A stretch of 64,000 bases of DNA, from assembly GCF_003472385.1 (NCBI RefSeq), contig NZ_QRLV01000004.1:124001-188000 (forward strand). Reading direction: 5' to 3'. This DNA is from Sutterella sp. AM11-39 (GTDB taxonomy: Bacteria; Pseudomonadota; Gammaproteobacteria; Burkholderiales; Burkholderiaceae_F). The notes under the pieces are model-generated. The model was not told the origin of the DNA and did not search any database. It saw nothing but the letters and a program-made list of their open reading frames with translations. Each line of letters begins with the position of its first letter. The stretch's first letter is position 1. Positions 46,104 through 54,567 of the stretch are shown piece by piece. A program made the position numbers and the translations under genes.

Positions 46104-47576
46104 TTATTTGCGAAGCAGGCCGCCCAAAAGCGCGGCAACTCTGCCCTTTTTCTTGCCTTGAGTCTGGCCGCGAACGGTAGTCTGAACCGACTGATTGCGT
46201 TCAGTCTCGGCCGTAGCCGTGGTTTCGGTCGGTTCATATGGCGCATCAAAGATCGGATCGTAGACCGGAGCCGGCATCTTTGGCAGATCCAGATCCACCG
46301 GACGGCGCCCCTCGCGATCGTCATCTCGCCATTCCTTGCGACCGCGGCGCGGACGATCTTCTCCGAAACCGTCACGACGCTGCGTCTCATAACGGGAGCG
46401 GCGCTCTTCACGAGACAGCGGACGGCGCTCGGCAGGCTTGAACTTCTGCTTGGTGAGCTCTTCGATGGCCGTCACAAGGCGACTGTCGCCGCCGGTTGCG
46501 AGCATCACGGCTTTGCCCTTGGCGCCCGCTCGCCCCGTACGACCGATGCGGTGCACGTAGTCTTCGGCACCAAACGGTACGTCGTAGTTGATCACGACCG
46601 GAAGTTCGGCAATGTCCAGACCTCGGGCGGCTACATCGGTTGCCACCAACACTTCTACTTCGCCCTTCTTGAAAGCTTCCAAGGCGGCCATGCGCTCTTC
46701 CTGGGACTTGTCTCCGTGAATGGCATCGGCCGAAATGCCAACGCGAGAAAGCGTGCTTGCAAGACGACGGCATGTGATCTTGGCGTTCACAAAGACGATG
46801 ACCTGCTTGATCGGACCGCCGTTTTCGCCGTCACCCTTGAGGATATCGATGAGAACATCGGTTTTTTCGGAGTCGTGAACCTGATAGACAATCTGCTCGA
46901 CCGTATCGGCCGTGGCGTTTTCACGAGCCACTTCCACGAGCACCGGGTTGCGCAGGAAGTTGCCGGCAAGTTTCTTCACTTCAGGCGAGAACGTTGCCGA
47001 GAACATCAGGTTCTGACGCTTTTTCGGCAACAGATTCAGAATGCGCGAAATGTCGGGCAAAAAGCCCATATCAAGCATACGGTCGGCCTCGTCGAGAATC
47101 ACGATTTCGACCTGAGAGAGGTTCACCGAACCGCCTTCATGGTGGTCAAGCAGACGACCGGGCGTTGCCGTGAGGACCTCAACGCCACGGCGCAGCATGT
47201 CGGCCTGCGGCTTGATGTCCACGCCGCCGTAGACCACGCCCACGCGCAGAGGCGTCTTGCTTGCGTACTTCACAAGACTTTCATTAACCTGCACTGCCAG
47301 TTCGCGAGTCGGCGCAAGAATCAGCACGCGCACGGGGTGACGTGCGGGCGACATCGACGTATTGGCCTTGGGAAGAATTCGCTGCAGTGCAGGCAGTCCA
47401 TAGCCGGCCGTCTTACCCGTACCGGTCTGTGCCGCTCCCATCACATCCTGCCCCGCAAGCACGACGGGGATAGCCTGCACCTGAATCGGCGTGGGCGTGA
47501 CATAGCCCATTTCGGCAATCGCTGCCTGGATATGTGAATCGAGGGGAAATTTAGAAAAATCTAGGATTTCTGACAT
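46104..47576 (-). CDS. rhlE: DEAD-box ATP-dependent RNA helicase (RhlE type)
   Basis: The 490-residue protein has the RecA-like helicase core with motifs in order: Q-motif PTPIQVQAIP, AQTGTGKTAGY, PTRELAVQ, DEADRMLDMGF, SATF, then ATDVAARGLDI and HRIGRTGRAG. A basic C-terminal tail of about 110 residues rich in Arg, Glu and Asp follows, as in RhlE-like helicases used in ribosome assembly and mRNA decay. Its start lies about 200 bp downstream of tRNA-Leu on the same strand. Confidence 0.92.
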   Translation of the reverse strand: MSEILDFSKFPLDSHIQAAIAEMGYVTPTPIQVQAIPVVLAGQDVMGAAQTGTGKTAGYGLPALQRILPKANTSMSPARHPVRVLILAPTRELAVQVNESLVKYASKTPLRVGVVYGGVDIKPQADMLRRGVEVLTATPGRLLDHHEGGSVNLSQVEIVILDEADRMLDMGFLPDISRILNLLPKKRQNLMFSATFSPEVKKLAGNFLRNPVLVEVARENATADTVEQIVYQVHDSEKTDVLIDILKGDGENGGPIKQVIVFVNAKITCRRLASTLSRVGISADAIHGDKSQEERMAALEAFKKGEVEVLVATDVAARGLDIAELPVVINYDVPFGAEDYVHRIGRTGRAGAKGKAVMLATGGDSRLVTAIEELTKQKFKPAERRPLSREERRSRYETQRRDGFGEDRPRRGRKEWRDDDREGRRPVDLDLPKMPAPVYDPIFDAPYEPTETTATAETERNQSVQTTVRGQTQGKKKGRVAALLGGLLRK

Positions 47577-47730
47577 CAGCGTCTTCCGGGGCTGTCAAAC
47601 GGATTGGCCGCATTTTACAGTTCTTCCCGTAAGAAAACCTTGCAAAAACAGCGCAATAGCTTTCCAGAAAGTACCTCTGATGCTAATCCCGTGCAGCACC
47701 GCAACCAAGAAAAGCGGAAACTGAAAAGAG

Positions 47731-47750
47731 AAAACCCCGATAAATCGGGG
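47731..47750 (-). terminator. Terminator after tRNA-Leu
   Basis: CCCCGAT (47735-47741) and ATCGGGG (47744-47750) form a tight hairpin with a two-base loop. On the minus strand it is followed by TTTTCTCTTTTC. It lies 26 bp past the tRNA. Confidence 0.8.
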
Positions 47751-47775
47751 CATACCAGACTTTACCGAATGTAGA

Positions 47776-47859
47776 TGGTGCCCGAAGCGGGACTCGAACC
47801 CGCATGCCAAAGGCCAAGGATTTTAAGTCCTTTGCGTCTACCGATTTCGCCATTCGGGC
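47776..47859 (-). tRNA. tRNA-Leu (anticodon UAA)
   Basis: Read on the minus strand, the acceptor stem GCCCGAA/TTCGGGC is perfect and CCA is encoded. The anticodon stem AAGGA/TCCTT holds the loop CTTAAAA, giving anticodon UAA for the UUA codon. The T-arm GCGGG-TTCGAGT-CCCGC is standard. The long variable arm (GGCCTTTGGCAT) marks a class II tRNA, as for leucine. The length is 84 nt with CCA. Confidence 0.96.
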
Positions 47860-47947
47860 GACATTCGGTATTAAGTTGGTGTGCTGAAGGATTCTCAGCA
47901 CTAAAATTGTGATTTTATAGAAATTCTTTCTTCACGAAAAGTCTCAG

Positions 47948-49306
47948 ATGGCCGTCAAATCTTTCTTCGTCTTCGCATCGCTCTGCTGGGCTTTCAGCTC
48001 CAGCTACGCCCAGACGCCAGCGCTTGATTTCTCACAGGCAAGGCAGCTTGCTCACGACCGGGTGGACGCCATCAAGGTCGAAACCGCCGAAACGGCCAAG
48101 CGCGAAAGCGAAGCCAAGAGCGCGCGCAGCCTGCACGGACCTAAGATCGAGCTTGACTCCAAGCAGATCTGGGGACGCAAAACGCTCGATTACGGCACGA
48201 TCAATCTTAGATCGATCATTCCCACCTTGCCACCTATCGACCTCTATCACGAAGAAGACATCGGGGGGCCGCGTGCGGCCATCAACGCTCAGCTGCCGAT
48301 TTACATGGGCGGCGCCATCAATGCCAAAGTACGCGCAGCCGACGAAGCCGTCTACGAATCGCAGGCTCGCACGCAGGCGCAGCGCGACACCGTTGACACC
48401 GAGCTCGCGCAGAAATACTTTGCCGTACAGCTTGCGCGCAGCATTGAACGACTGCAAAGCGAAATGCTTCATCAGCAGGAGTTGGAAGTTCGCAAAGCGC
48501 TTCGGTTTGAAAAGACCGGCACGATCAGCAAACTCGAACGCATGGCCGTCGAAGTCAACCGAGACGCGGCCAAGCGAGAGCTTTTGACCGCTCAGACAAA
48601 CCGCCGTGTAGCCGAAAGCGAATTGGCCGGACTTCTGCGTGAAGAGAGTGTGGGAGAACTCAAAAACCCCCTCTTTGTTGTCACGGAAGACATCGGTTCA
48701 TTAAAGAGCTGGCAAGACAAGGCGATGGGCTCAAGTCCCGTCCTAAAGAGCGTAGTGGCGCAACGCCGGCAGGCCGAGCAAGGCGTGACGGCTGCAAAGG
48801 CCGCCTGGCACCCTCAGGTATACGCTTTTGCCAACTACAACCTGATTAAGCACTATCTGACGATTCCCGAACCCGACTGGATCGCCGGCATTGGTCTGAA
48901 GTTCACGCTCTGGGACAACAAAGATCGCAACGCGTCGATTGCAGCGGCCAATTCGCTCGTCACCAAAGCACAGGCTGCGCACGACGAGGCAAGCAACCGC
49001 ATTCAGACGGCCGTTCAGACAGCGTACCTAAAAAGCAACGAGGCCCGAGAAGCCTATCGCCTCACCGACTCGACACTTTCGCTTGCCAAGGAAAACCTGC
49101 GGCTGCGTGAAAAGAGCTTTTCCGAGGGGCTCTCGACGGCCGATGAAGTCAACGATGCGCGCACCAAGCTTCTGGCCGCTGAAATCGCGCGACGTGTGGC
49201 TGCCTATCGCTTTGTCGTCGCCTGGGCCATGCTCAACGCCGTAAGCGGCGACATGAACGCCTTCGAGCAATCTGTCACGCGTCAGACAAACATTTTTGAA
49301 TATTGA
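47948..49306 (+). CDS. TolC-family outer-membrane efflux protein
   Basis: The 452-residue protein has a signal peptide (about residues 1-21, cleavage after SYA) and two long helical repeats of the OEP family (about 30-240 and 250-450), with heptad-like Ala/Glu-rich helices. It would form the trimeric outer-membrane duct of a three-part exporter. It is the first gene of a five-gene operon: the next gene overlaps it or starts within 11 bp. There is a stem-loop at 47881-47901 between the divergent tRNA and this gene. Confidence 0.93.
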   Translation: MAVKSFFVFASLCWAFSSSYAQTPALDFSQARQLAHDRVDAIKVETAETAKRESEAKSARSLHGPKIELDSKQIWGRKTLDYGTINLRSIIPTLPPIDLYHEEDIGGPRAAINAQLPIYMGGAINAKVRAADEAVYESQARTQAQRDTVDTELAQKYFAVQLARSIERLQSEMLHQQELEVRKALRFEKTGTISKLERMAVEVNRDAAKRELLTAQTNRRVAESELAGLLREESVGELKNPLFVVTEDIGSLKSWQDKAMGSSPVLKSVVAQRRQAEQGVTAAKAAWHPQVYAFANYNLIKHYLTIPEPDWIAGIGLKFTLWDNKDRNASIAAANSLVTKAQAAHDEASNRIQTAVQTAYLKSNEAREAYRLTDSTLSLAKENLRLREKSFSEGLSTADEVNDARTKLLAAEIARRVAAYRFVVAWAMLNAVSGDMNAFEQSVTRQTNIFEY

Positions 49307-49316
49307 TGTGTCCACT

Positions 49317-50324
49317 ATGACCAAATCCAAAAACGTCTCCGTTAAAACAATCGCCGTTGCCCTGGTCGGCGCAGGACTTCTTGCCTTTATCGGCATCGGT
49401 CTGTGGAAAGCGGCCACCCCTGCTCCGGCGCCGCTTCAGGGGCAAGTCGACGCCCGCACCATTGAAGTGGCGCCCAAGATTCCGGGCCGCATCGAGAAAG
49501 TGCTCGTCAAGGAAGGCGACACGGTCGAAGCCGGCGCCGTGATGGTCAAAATCGACATTCCGGAAATCTCCGCAAAACTCGGCCAAGTCACGGCGCAGGA
49601 GCAGGCCGCTCAAGCCAAAGCTCGCCTTGTGGAAGAAGGAGCCCGCAAAGAGAAGATTCGTGAAGCCAAGTCAATGTTTGAAAGTGCCAAGGGTGCACTG
49701 CAGCTTGCCGAGAAAACCTTTTCCCGTGTCAATGCCCTCTACAAGGAAGGACTTGTGTCGGCTCAAAAGTTCGATGAAGCCAAAGCGGCGCTTGATACCG
49801 CCCGCGGGCTAACCCGCGCCGCGCAAAGCGTCTATGACATGGCGCTCACGGGGTCGCGCGAAGACGAAAAGCGAGCCGCAGAAGCACTGGCGCGTCAAGC
49901 CGCCTCGGGTGTCGCCGAAGTGCAGAGTCTGGCTTCTGAAAGTCTGGTCCGCGCTCCACGCCAAGGTGAAGTCACGCGTGTGGTATTGCATGAAGGCGAA
50001 GTAACGCCGGCCGGTTTCCCGCTCGTCACATTGCTGGATCACTCCGACAAATGGGTGGTCTTCAACATCCGCGAAGACGAGCTTGCCAACATCAAAGTGG
50101 GCACCGAACTCAAAGCCAAGGTGCCGGCTTTGGGTGCCGACAACGTCGCCTTTACCGTTTATTGGATAAATCCGCGGGCCGACTACGCCACCTGGCGTTC
50201 CACCCGTCAGTCGACGGGCTACGACGTGCGCACCTTCGAAGTTCGCGCCCGACCGCTTGAGCCGATGCGCGATCTGCGTCCCGGCATGAGCGTGATTGTT
50301 GACCGCGTTACCCGAGGCTCCTGA
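49317..50324 (+). CDS. HlyD-family periplasmic adaptor protein
   Basis: The 335-residue protein has one N-terminal membrane segment (about residues 12-32) and the split biotinyl-lipoyl domain of membrane-fusion proteins. The first half contains GRIEKVLVKEGDTVEAG, then a coiled-coil hairpin (about 85-200), then the second half and a beta-barrel (LVRAPRQGEV, PLVTLLDHSDKWVVFNI). The ATG at 49317 replaces an in-frame TTG seven codons earlier inside the tolC gene. Proteins of this YhiI/EmrA-like group link an inner-membrane pump to TolC. Confidence 0.93.
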   Translation: MTKSKNVSVKTIAVALVGAGLLAFIGIGLWKAATPAPAPLQGQVDARTIEVAPKIPGRIEKVLVKEGDTVEAGAVMVKIDIPEISAKLGQVTAQEQAAQAKARLVEEGARKEKIREAKSMFESAKGALQLAEKTFSRVNALYKEGLVSAQKFDEAKAALDTARGLTRAAQSVYDMALTGSREDEKRAAEALARQAASGVAEVQSLASESLVRAPRQGEVTRVVLHEGEVTPAGFPLVTLLDHSDKWVVFNIREDELANIKVGTELKAKVPALGADNVAFTVYWINPRADYATWRSTRQSTGYDVRTFEVRARPLEPMRDLRPGMSVIVDRVTRGS

Positions 50325-50338
50325 CGTTTCTCCCGGTT

Positions 50339-52714
50339 ATGTCGTCGTTTCTTTCCGACTTTAAGCGCGCTTTTGTGCAGGAAGCACGCACCACAGCCGA
50401 TACGCCGCTTTTGTGGCTTACCGGCATCGTGGTGCCCGTTTTCTGGTGCCTGGCCGTCGTCGCCGTCTTTGCCACCGGGCTGATGCGCAACATCCCCGTC
50501 GGTCTTGTCGACTACGACAACTCCGCAGAAAGCCGGGATCTGATCCGATCGCTGGATGCGGTTGCCTCTGTTGATTTCATCAACTACGAAAATCCTCAGG
50601 CGGCAACGGCTGATCTTGCCACAGGCAACATATACGCCCTCTTTGTCATCGGCCACAACTGGAGCGAAAAAACGTCCGGCAGCCGCTCCGACTCAGCTCT
50701 TGAGCTCTTTCTAAACAAGAGCTACTACGCCATCGCGACCACGGTGGAAACCGACCTCAAGCTTGCGCTGTCTCAAATCCAAGTCGGACAGATGCTCGAA
50801 GCCGCCTCCGTCGTGGGCGGAGGCTTTGCCGGAAACAAAGAACGTCTGGCCGTGCTCGACGCCGACATTTTGATTGCGGGCAACCCAGCTCTCAATTTCA
50901 AAGCATATCTGCTCACCACCATTCTGCCCGGCGTGCTCGCCTTAGGGGCCATTCTGACTTGTGTAGGATCGCTTACCCGAGAATGGAGACTCAAGACCGT
51001 GCATCAAGTCGTGGGAACCTACTCTCACCTCACGGGATTTCTGCTTGGTCGCATGATCTTTTGGTTGGTCCTCTACTCGCTCATGGGACTGGCATACCTT
51101 GCCTGGTTCACCGGCTGGGAGGGCTGGGGCGTACAGGGCAGTCTCGTCGCCTGGGCGCTGGGCATCGTGCTCTTTTTCGCGAGCATGCCCGCCCTAGCCA
51201 TGCTCTACACAAGCCTCTCGCCGTCATGGATTATTGCCATGTCGGTTGCAATCGGCACCACCGCTCCCATCTTCCCCTTCACGGGCTTTTCCTTTCCTCT
51301 GGATTCGATGGACTCGGTTGCGCAGCTCCTTGCGCAATTCCTGCCCTTGACGTGGTACCTGAGACTTCACTCGTCGCAGTGGGTGCTCGGCAGCGACCTT
51401 TCGCACACGATCCATCTGCTCTCGATGCTTTCTCTATTCGTCATCATCCCGGCCGCCGTCGGTCTGGCTCTGCTGCCAATGAGAATGCGCAAATGGGCTC
51501 AAAAAGAGCTTAAGCCACACCCCGCTGTCGGTTTGCCTGAACCCGTCGGGTTCTGGGAAACAGTTCGCACGGTTCTCGCACGCGGCGCCTTTACGAAAGA
51601 CACTTTCGTGATTTTCGTGATCGCCGTTGCTTTCTACCTGCTCTTTTACGCATGGCCCTATGCGGCGCAAAACGTCACCAGCGTTCAGACGGCCGTAGTT
51701 GACCTTGACCGCAGCGCCGCGAGCCGCGCCATGATCGAACGCATCAAATCAGTGGCTATGATCAATGTCGTTGCCATCGAAACGGATCGAGCCAAAGGCG
51801 AAACACTCTATAAAACCGAACAAGCGGCGGCTGTGATCACGATTCCGGAAAATTTCGAAGAAAACCTGCTTGCCGGCAAACACACCTCCGTTGCACTTAC
51901 CGCCAACGGTGCCTTCCCCGTGAAGTCGCGCGCGGTCATGGCAGGCCTCATGGGCGTCGTCGGAGAAACGACGGCCGCGAGCATGGCGCTCAATCTCGTT
52001 CGCGCCGGAGCTCCACTCGAAACCCTCAAAAAGCTTCAAATGGCCCCCGTCGCCTTTGCCGACGTCAACCTCTACAACCCGCTTTCGGGCTACGCAAGCT
52101 ATATCGTTGCCGCCGTAATGCCTGTCATCATCCAAGCCGTGATGTTCGTAAGCATCGTGATGAGTTTAGGCGGTTGGCTTGCGAGTTCCCAACCTCCATC
52201 CGTGCTGCGTGCCGTCTGCCGCAACACGCGTGGCTTTGCGGCGCTCTACACCGCCTTCTGGCTTTTCAGTCTCGTGTGGCTTGCCTACGCTCTGGGCCCG
52301 GACTTCGTGCTCTTTGATTTTGCCTCCATGCAAAACCCCGGAGCAACACTGCTTTTGGCCTCAATTTTCGGCGCTGCCGTGGTGAGTTTCGGTCTGGCCT
52401 TTACGTTTGCCATGGGCACGAACGCATACGGCGCACAGTTCTTCGTGGTCATATCGGCTCCGGCGCTCTTTCTTTCGGGCGTCGTACACCCGCTCTTTGA
52501 TATGACACCGCCCGCTTTGGCCTTGCGCTTGTTCTTACCCTCGACCTCGGGCATCAACGGTCTTGTTGCCGTCTCCCAAAACGCAGCGCCGCTCTACGCC
52601 GTCATGCCTCAGCTTGCGCATTTGCTTGTTTTGGCCGTCGCCTACGGTGTGTTAGCGTTCGTCCTTTGGAAACGCGCCGCAAAGAAAATCCAAACCGCCG
52701 AGTTAAGCTCTTAG
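50339..52714 (+). CDS. Tandem-fused double ABC-2 type permease
   Basis: The 791-residue protein consists of two ABC-2 permease units in one chain. Each has a leading membrane segment, a periplasmic domain and about five further membrane segments. The periplasmic domains can be aligned: VGLVDYDNSAESRDLI at about residue 54 and TAVVDLDRSAASRAMI at about 452. Normally two separate YhhJ/YhiH-like subunits pair up and are driven by an ABC ATPase. Here the pair is fused, and no ATPase gene is in the operon or elsewhere in the window. It starts 14 bp after the HlyD-like gene. Confidence 0.9.
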   Translation: MSSFLSDFKRAFVQEARTTADTPLLWLTGIVVPVFWCLAVVAVFATGLMRNIPVGLVDYDNSAESRDLIRSLDAVASVDFINYENPQAATADLATGNIYALFVIGHNWSEKTSGSRSDSALELFLNKSYYAIATTVETDLKLALSQIQVGQMLEAASVVGGGFAGNKERLAVLDADILIAGNPALNFKAYLLTTILPGVLALGAILTCVGSLTREWRLKTVHQVVGTYSHLTGFLLGRMIFWLVLYSLMGLAYLAWFTGWEGWGVQGSLVAWALGIVLFFASMPALAMLYTSLSPSWIIAMSVAIGTTAPIFPFTGFSFPLDSMDSVAQLLAQFLPLTWYLRLHSSQWVLGSDLSHTIHLLSMLSLFVIIPAAVGLALLPMRMRKWAQKELKPHPAVGLPEPVGFWETVRTVLARGAFTKDTFVIFVIAVAFYLLFYAWPYAAQNVTSVQTAVVDLDRSAASRAMIERIKSVAMINVVAIETDRAKGETLYKTEQAAAVITIPENFEENLLAGKHTSVALTANGAFPVKSRAVMAGLMGVVGETTAASMALNLVRAGAPLETLKKLQMAPVAFADVNLYNPLSGYASYIVAAVMPVIIQAVMFVSIVMSLGGWLASSQPPSVLRAVCRNTRGFAALYTAFWLFSLVWLAYALGPDFVLFDFASMQNPGATLLLASIFGAAVVSFGLAFTFAMGTNAYGAQFFVVISAPALFLSGVVHPLFDMTPPALALRLFLPSTSGINGLVAVSQNAAPLYAVMPQLAHLLVLAVAYGVLAFVLWKRAAKKIQTAELSS

Positions 52715-52718
52715 ACCG

Positions 52719-53843
52719 ATGATCGATAAGACAGAACTCAAATCGCGCCTGCGCCTTTTTGCGCTGCCCGCCGGAACGGATCACCGTGAAATCGATGCGC
52801 TCAGAGACAATCCCGTTGCCGATATCACCGACGACGGCAACCGAATGTTGTATCTAGCTTCGAGCGATGAGTTTTTTGCGCTTTACTGCAACGGAACAAC
52901 GATCGTCAACGCTCATGCCTGCAAAGCAGTGACGGACAACGCCCTTCAGTTCCTGTCCCGTCGGCCTCTCACGGATCTCGTACTCGCCGGCCGCTTCTCC
53001 AAAGGTGCGCTTCGAGCTGTCCGAGAATCTGCCCAAAACTTGGGCGTAGCACTTGAAATCTTTGAAACGCCGGAACCTCGCCTTTTTACCGCAGAGGTGA
53101 TTAACGGCACTCCCGCTGCTTTTGAACCGAGCGCCGGCTTTGCAAGTGAATCGGAAGCTTTAGCCGCGTGTCTGGCGCCCGGCCTGGGCGTTCGAGGCGC
53201 TGTGCATTGGACGCAATTGTGGAAAACCGAAGCGTCCCTCCCGGCCATGCGCTGCGGACTGAGAAAGCCTGACGCCTTTTATTCGGTGGCCCGACTGCTT
53301 GCGCGCACCACCGCTTCGGCCGCCAACTGGAGCGAAATCGGTCGCTTGGCGCACATTCCGAGCGTGACGGTTCTCGAATGGGTCAGACTTCTGGAAAATT
53401 TCGCGCTTCTTGAAGTCGTGCCTGCCATCAATCTCAAACCGATGCGTCGCACGTTGGATCGTCCCAAGATCTACTGGCGGCATCCGGGGCTCTGCCTCTG
53501 GCTCTCTGGTCAAATGACCGGATGTCCTGAAGGACTGCGCCGCTCCCTCTTTGAAAATGCGGTGTATTTGGCGCTCACGGACATCTACCCTCAAGCAACT
53601 TTTGCTCACTTTGCCGACACGAATCACGTAACATGCCCGTTGGTTGTTGAAGTCGACGGACAATATCGAGCCTTTTACATCTGCGAGAACGATGTTCAGC
53701 GGGAGCTTTCGCTACGCCACCACAAGTCTCTCGTCAAGACCGGCCGTTTTCATCCGTTGGCGGCATTGATCGAGTACGGAGGACTGACAGCCCCGGCGCT
53801 GATAACATACGAAGAAATTTCAGCTGCTTCTCAGAAGCGCTGA
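52719..53843 (+). CDS. DUF4143-containing protein lacking a visible P-loop
   Basis: Residues about 187-265 match the winged-helix/DUF4143 region of the prokaryotic AAA-like ATPase family: a FYSVARLLARTTASAANW helix, a turn ending in VTVLEWVRLLENFALLEVVP, then RPKIYWRHPGLCLWLSG, and LFENAVYLAL at 287. The C-terminus (PLVVEVDGQYRAFYICEN) resembles the nuclease-like end of that family. Normal members start with a Walker A GPRQVGKTT-type loop. The first 185 residues here have none and no clear Walker B, so the ATPase half seems decayed or replaced. It starts 5 bp after the permease stop and is thus co-translated with the exporter. Its role is unknown. Confidence 0.72.
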   Translation: MIDKTELKSRLRLFALPAGTDHREIDALRDNPVADITDDGNRMLYLASSDEFFALYCNGTTIVNAHACKAVTDNALQFLSRRPLTDLVLAGRFSKGALRAVRESAQNLGVALEIFETPEPRLFTAEVINGTPAAFEPSAGFASESEALAACLAPGLGVRGAVHWTQLWKTEASLPAMRCGLRKPDAFYSVARLLARTTASAANWSEIGRLAHIPSVTVLEWVRLLENFALLEVVPAINLKPMRRTLDRPKIYWRHPGLCLWLSGQMTGCPEGLRRSLFENAVYLALTDIYPQATFAHFADTNHVTCPLVVEVDGQYRAFYICENDVQRELSLRHHKSLVKTGRFHPLAALIEYGGLTAPALITYEEISAASQKR

Positions 53844-53867
53844 AGAAAACACTTAGAAAGGACAAAC

Positions 53868-54377
53868 ATGCGAAAGATTTTGGCGGGCGCGACGCTTCTG
53901 GCTCTTAGTGCAGGCTTTCTGACCGGATGCAGCGGCATGATAGATGCGATCGAAAAAAGCGCCAATTACACGGACGTAGAAAAGATCGACTACAACCTCT
54001 ACCGCATTTCCGGTACGCGTCAGAACATCAACCAGCAGTTGCAGTTGCGCGAATTCCTCTACCAGCGTGCCCATGACTTCTGCATGAGAAACGGCCAGGG
54101 CGCCCAGCTTATCGACGGAGTTTCCGGCAAGAATCCCAAGGGCGAAGGCGTCAAGGCGATCGTGGTGTTCCGCTGCGTCGGAATCATGAAGGGACCGGAG
54201 AAGGAATTCATTGACAATTCGCCCGAAGCGGACGCCGCTCGCGCTGAAGCCGCGCGCATTGCGCGTGAAAAGGCTGAAGAAGAAGCCGAAGCCAAGGCCG
54301 AACAGGAGGCGGCTGAAAAAGCCGCTGCGGAGAAGTCCGCCGAACAGTCTGCAACAGTCGAAACAACTAAGCAATGA
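53868..54377 (+). CDS. Lipoprotein of unknown function
   Basis: The 169-residue product has a type II signal peptide with lipobox LTGC (cysteine at about residue 22). The folded part (about 25-120) contains two further cysteines and the pattern LREFLYQRAHDFCMRNG. The last 50 residues are an Ala/Glu/Lys-rich helix that probably reaches into the periplasm. I do not recognise the family. It is the last gene of the exporter operon, 25 bp after the DUF4143 protein, and has a Shine-Dalgarno (AGAAAGGA). Confidence 0.82.
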   Translation: MRKILAGATLLALSAGFLTGCSGMIDAIEKSANYTDVEKIDYNLYRISGTRQNINQQLQLREFLYQRAHDFCMRNGQGAQLIDGVSGKNPKGEGVKAIVVFRCVGIMKGPEKEFIDNSPEADAARAEAARIAREKAEEEAEAKAEQEAAEKAAAEKSAEQSATVETTKQ

Positions 54378-54459
54378 CTTTTTGACAGACAATCGGTTAA
54401 CCTGATCCTGAGCAGGCATCAATGACGAGATGTCTGTTCGTTTCCAGGAAAGACCGAAG

Positions 54460-54498
54460 GCCCGGGGGAGTTCGCCGCGAACCGCTCCGGGCTTTTTT
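54460..54498 (+). terminator. Terminator of the exporter operon
   Basis: GCCCGG (54460-54465) pairs with CCGGGC (54487-54492), and TTTTTT follows on the plus strand. Confidence 0.8.
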
Positions 54499-54513
54499 GT
54501 GTCCGCAAGTACG

Positions 54514-54539
54514 AAAAAACGGCCCGAAGGCCGTTTTTT
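54514..54539. terminator. Bidirectional terminator between convergent units
   Basis: AAAAAACGGCC (54514-54524) and GGCCGTTTTTT (54529-54539) form a perfect 11-bp stem with a CGAA loop and T-tracts in both directions. It serves the plus-strand exporter operon and the minus-strand fabF. Confidence 0.92.
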
Positions 54540-54567
54540 CTCTATGCGTTACAACACCGCTGAAACA

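Noticed and set aside
45156..47537. Plus-strand open frame of about 790 codons opposite dusA and the helicase gene
   Set aside because: Antisense shadow with low-complexity His/Arg-rich translation.
47595..47901. Short minus-strand open frames over the tRNA
   Set aside because: They run through a perfect tRNA-Leu and its terminator.
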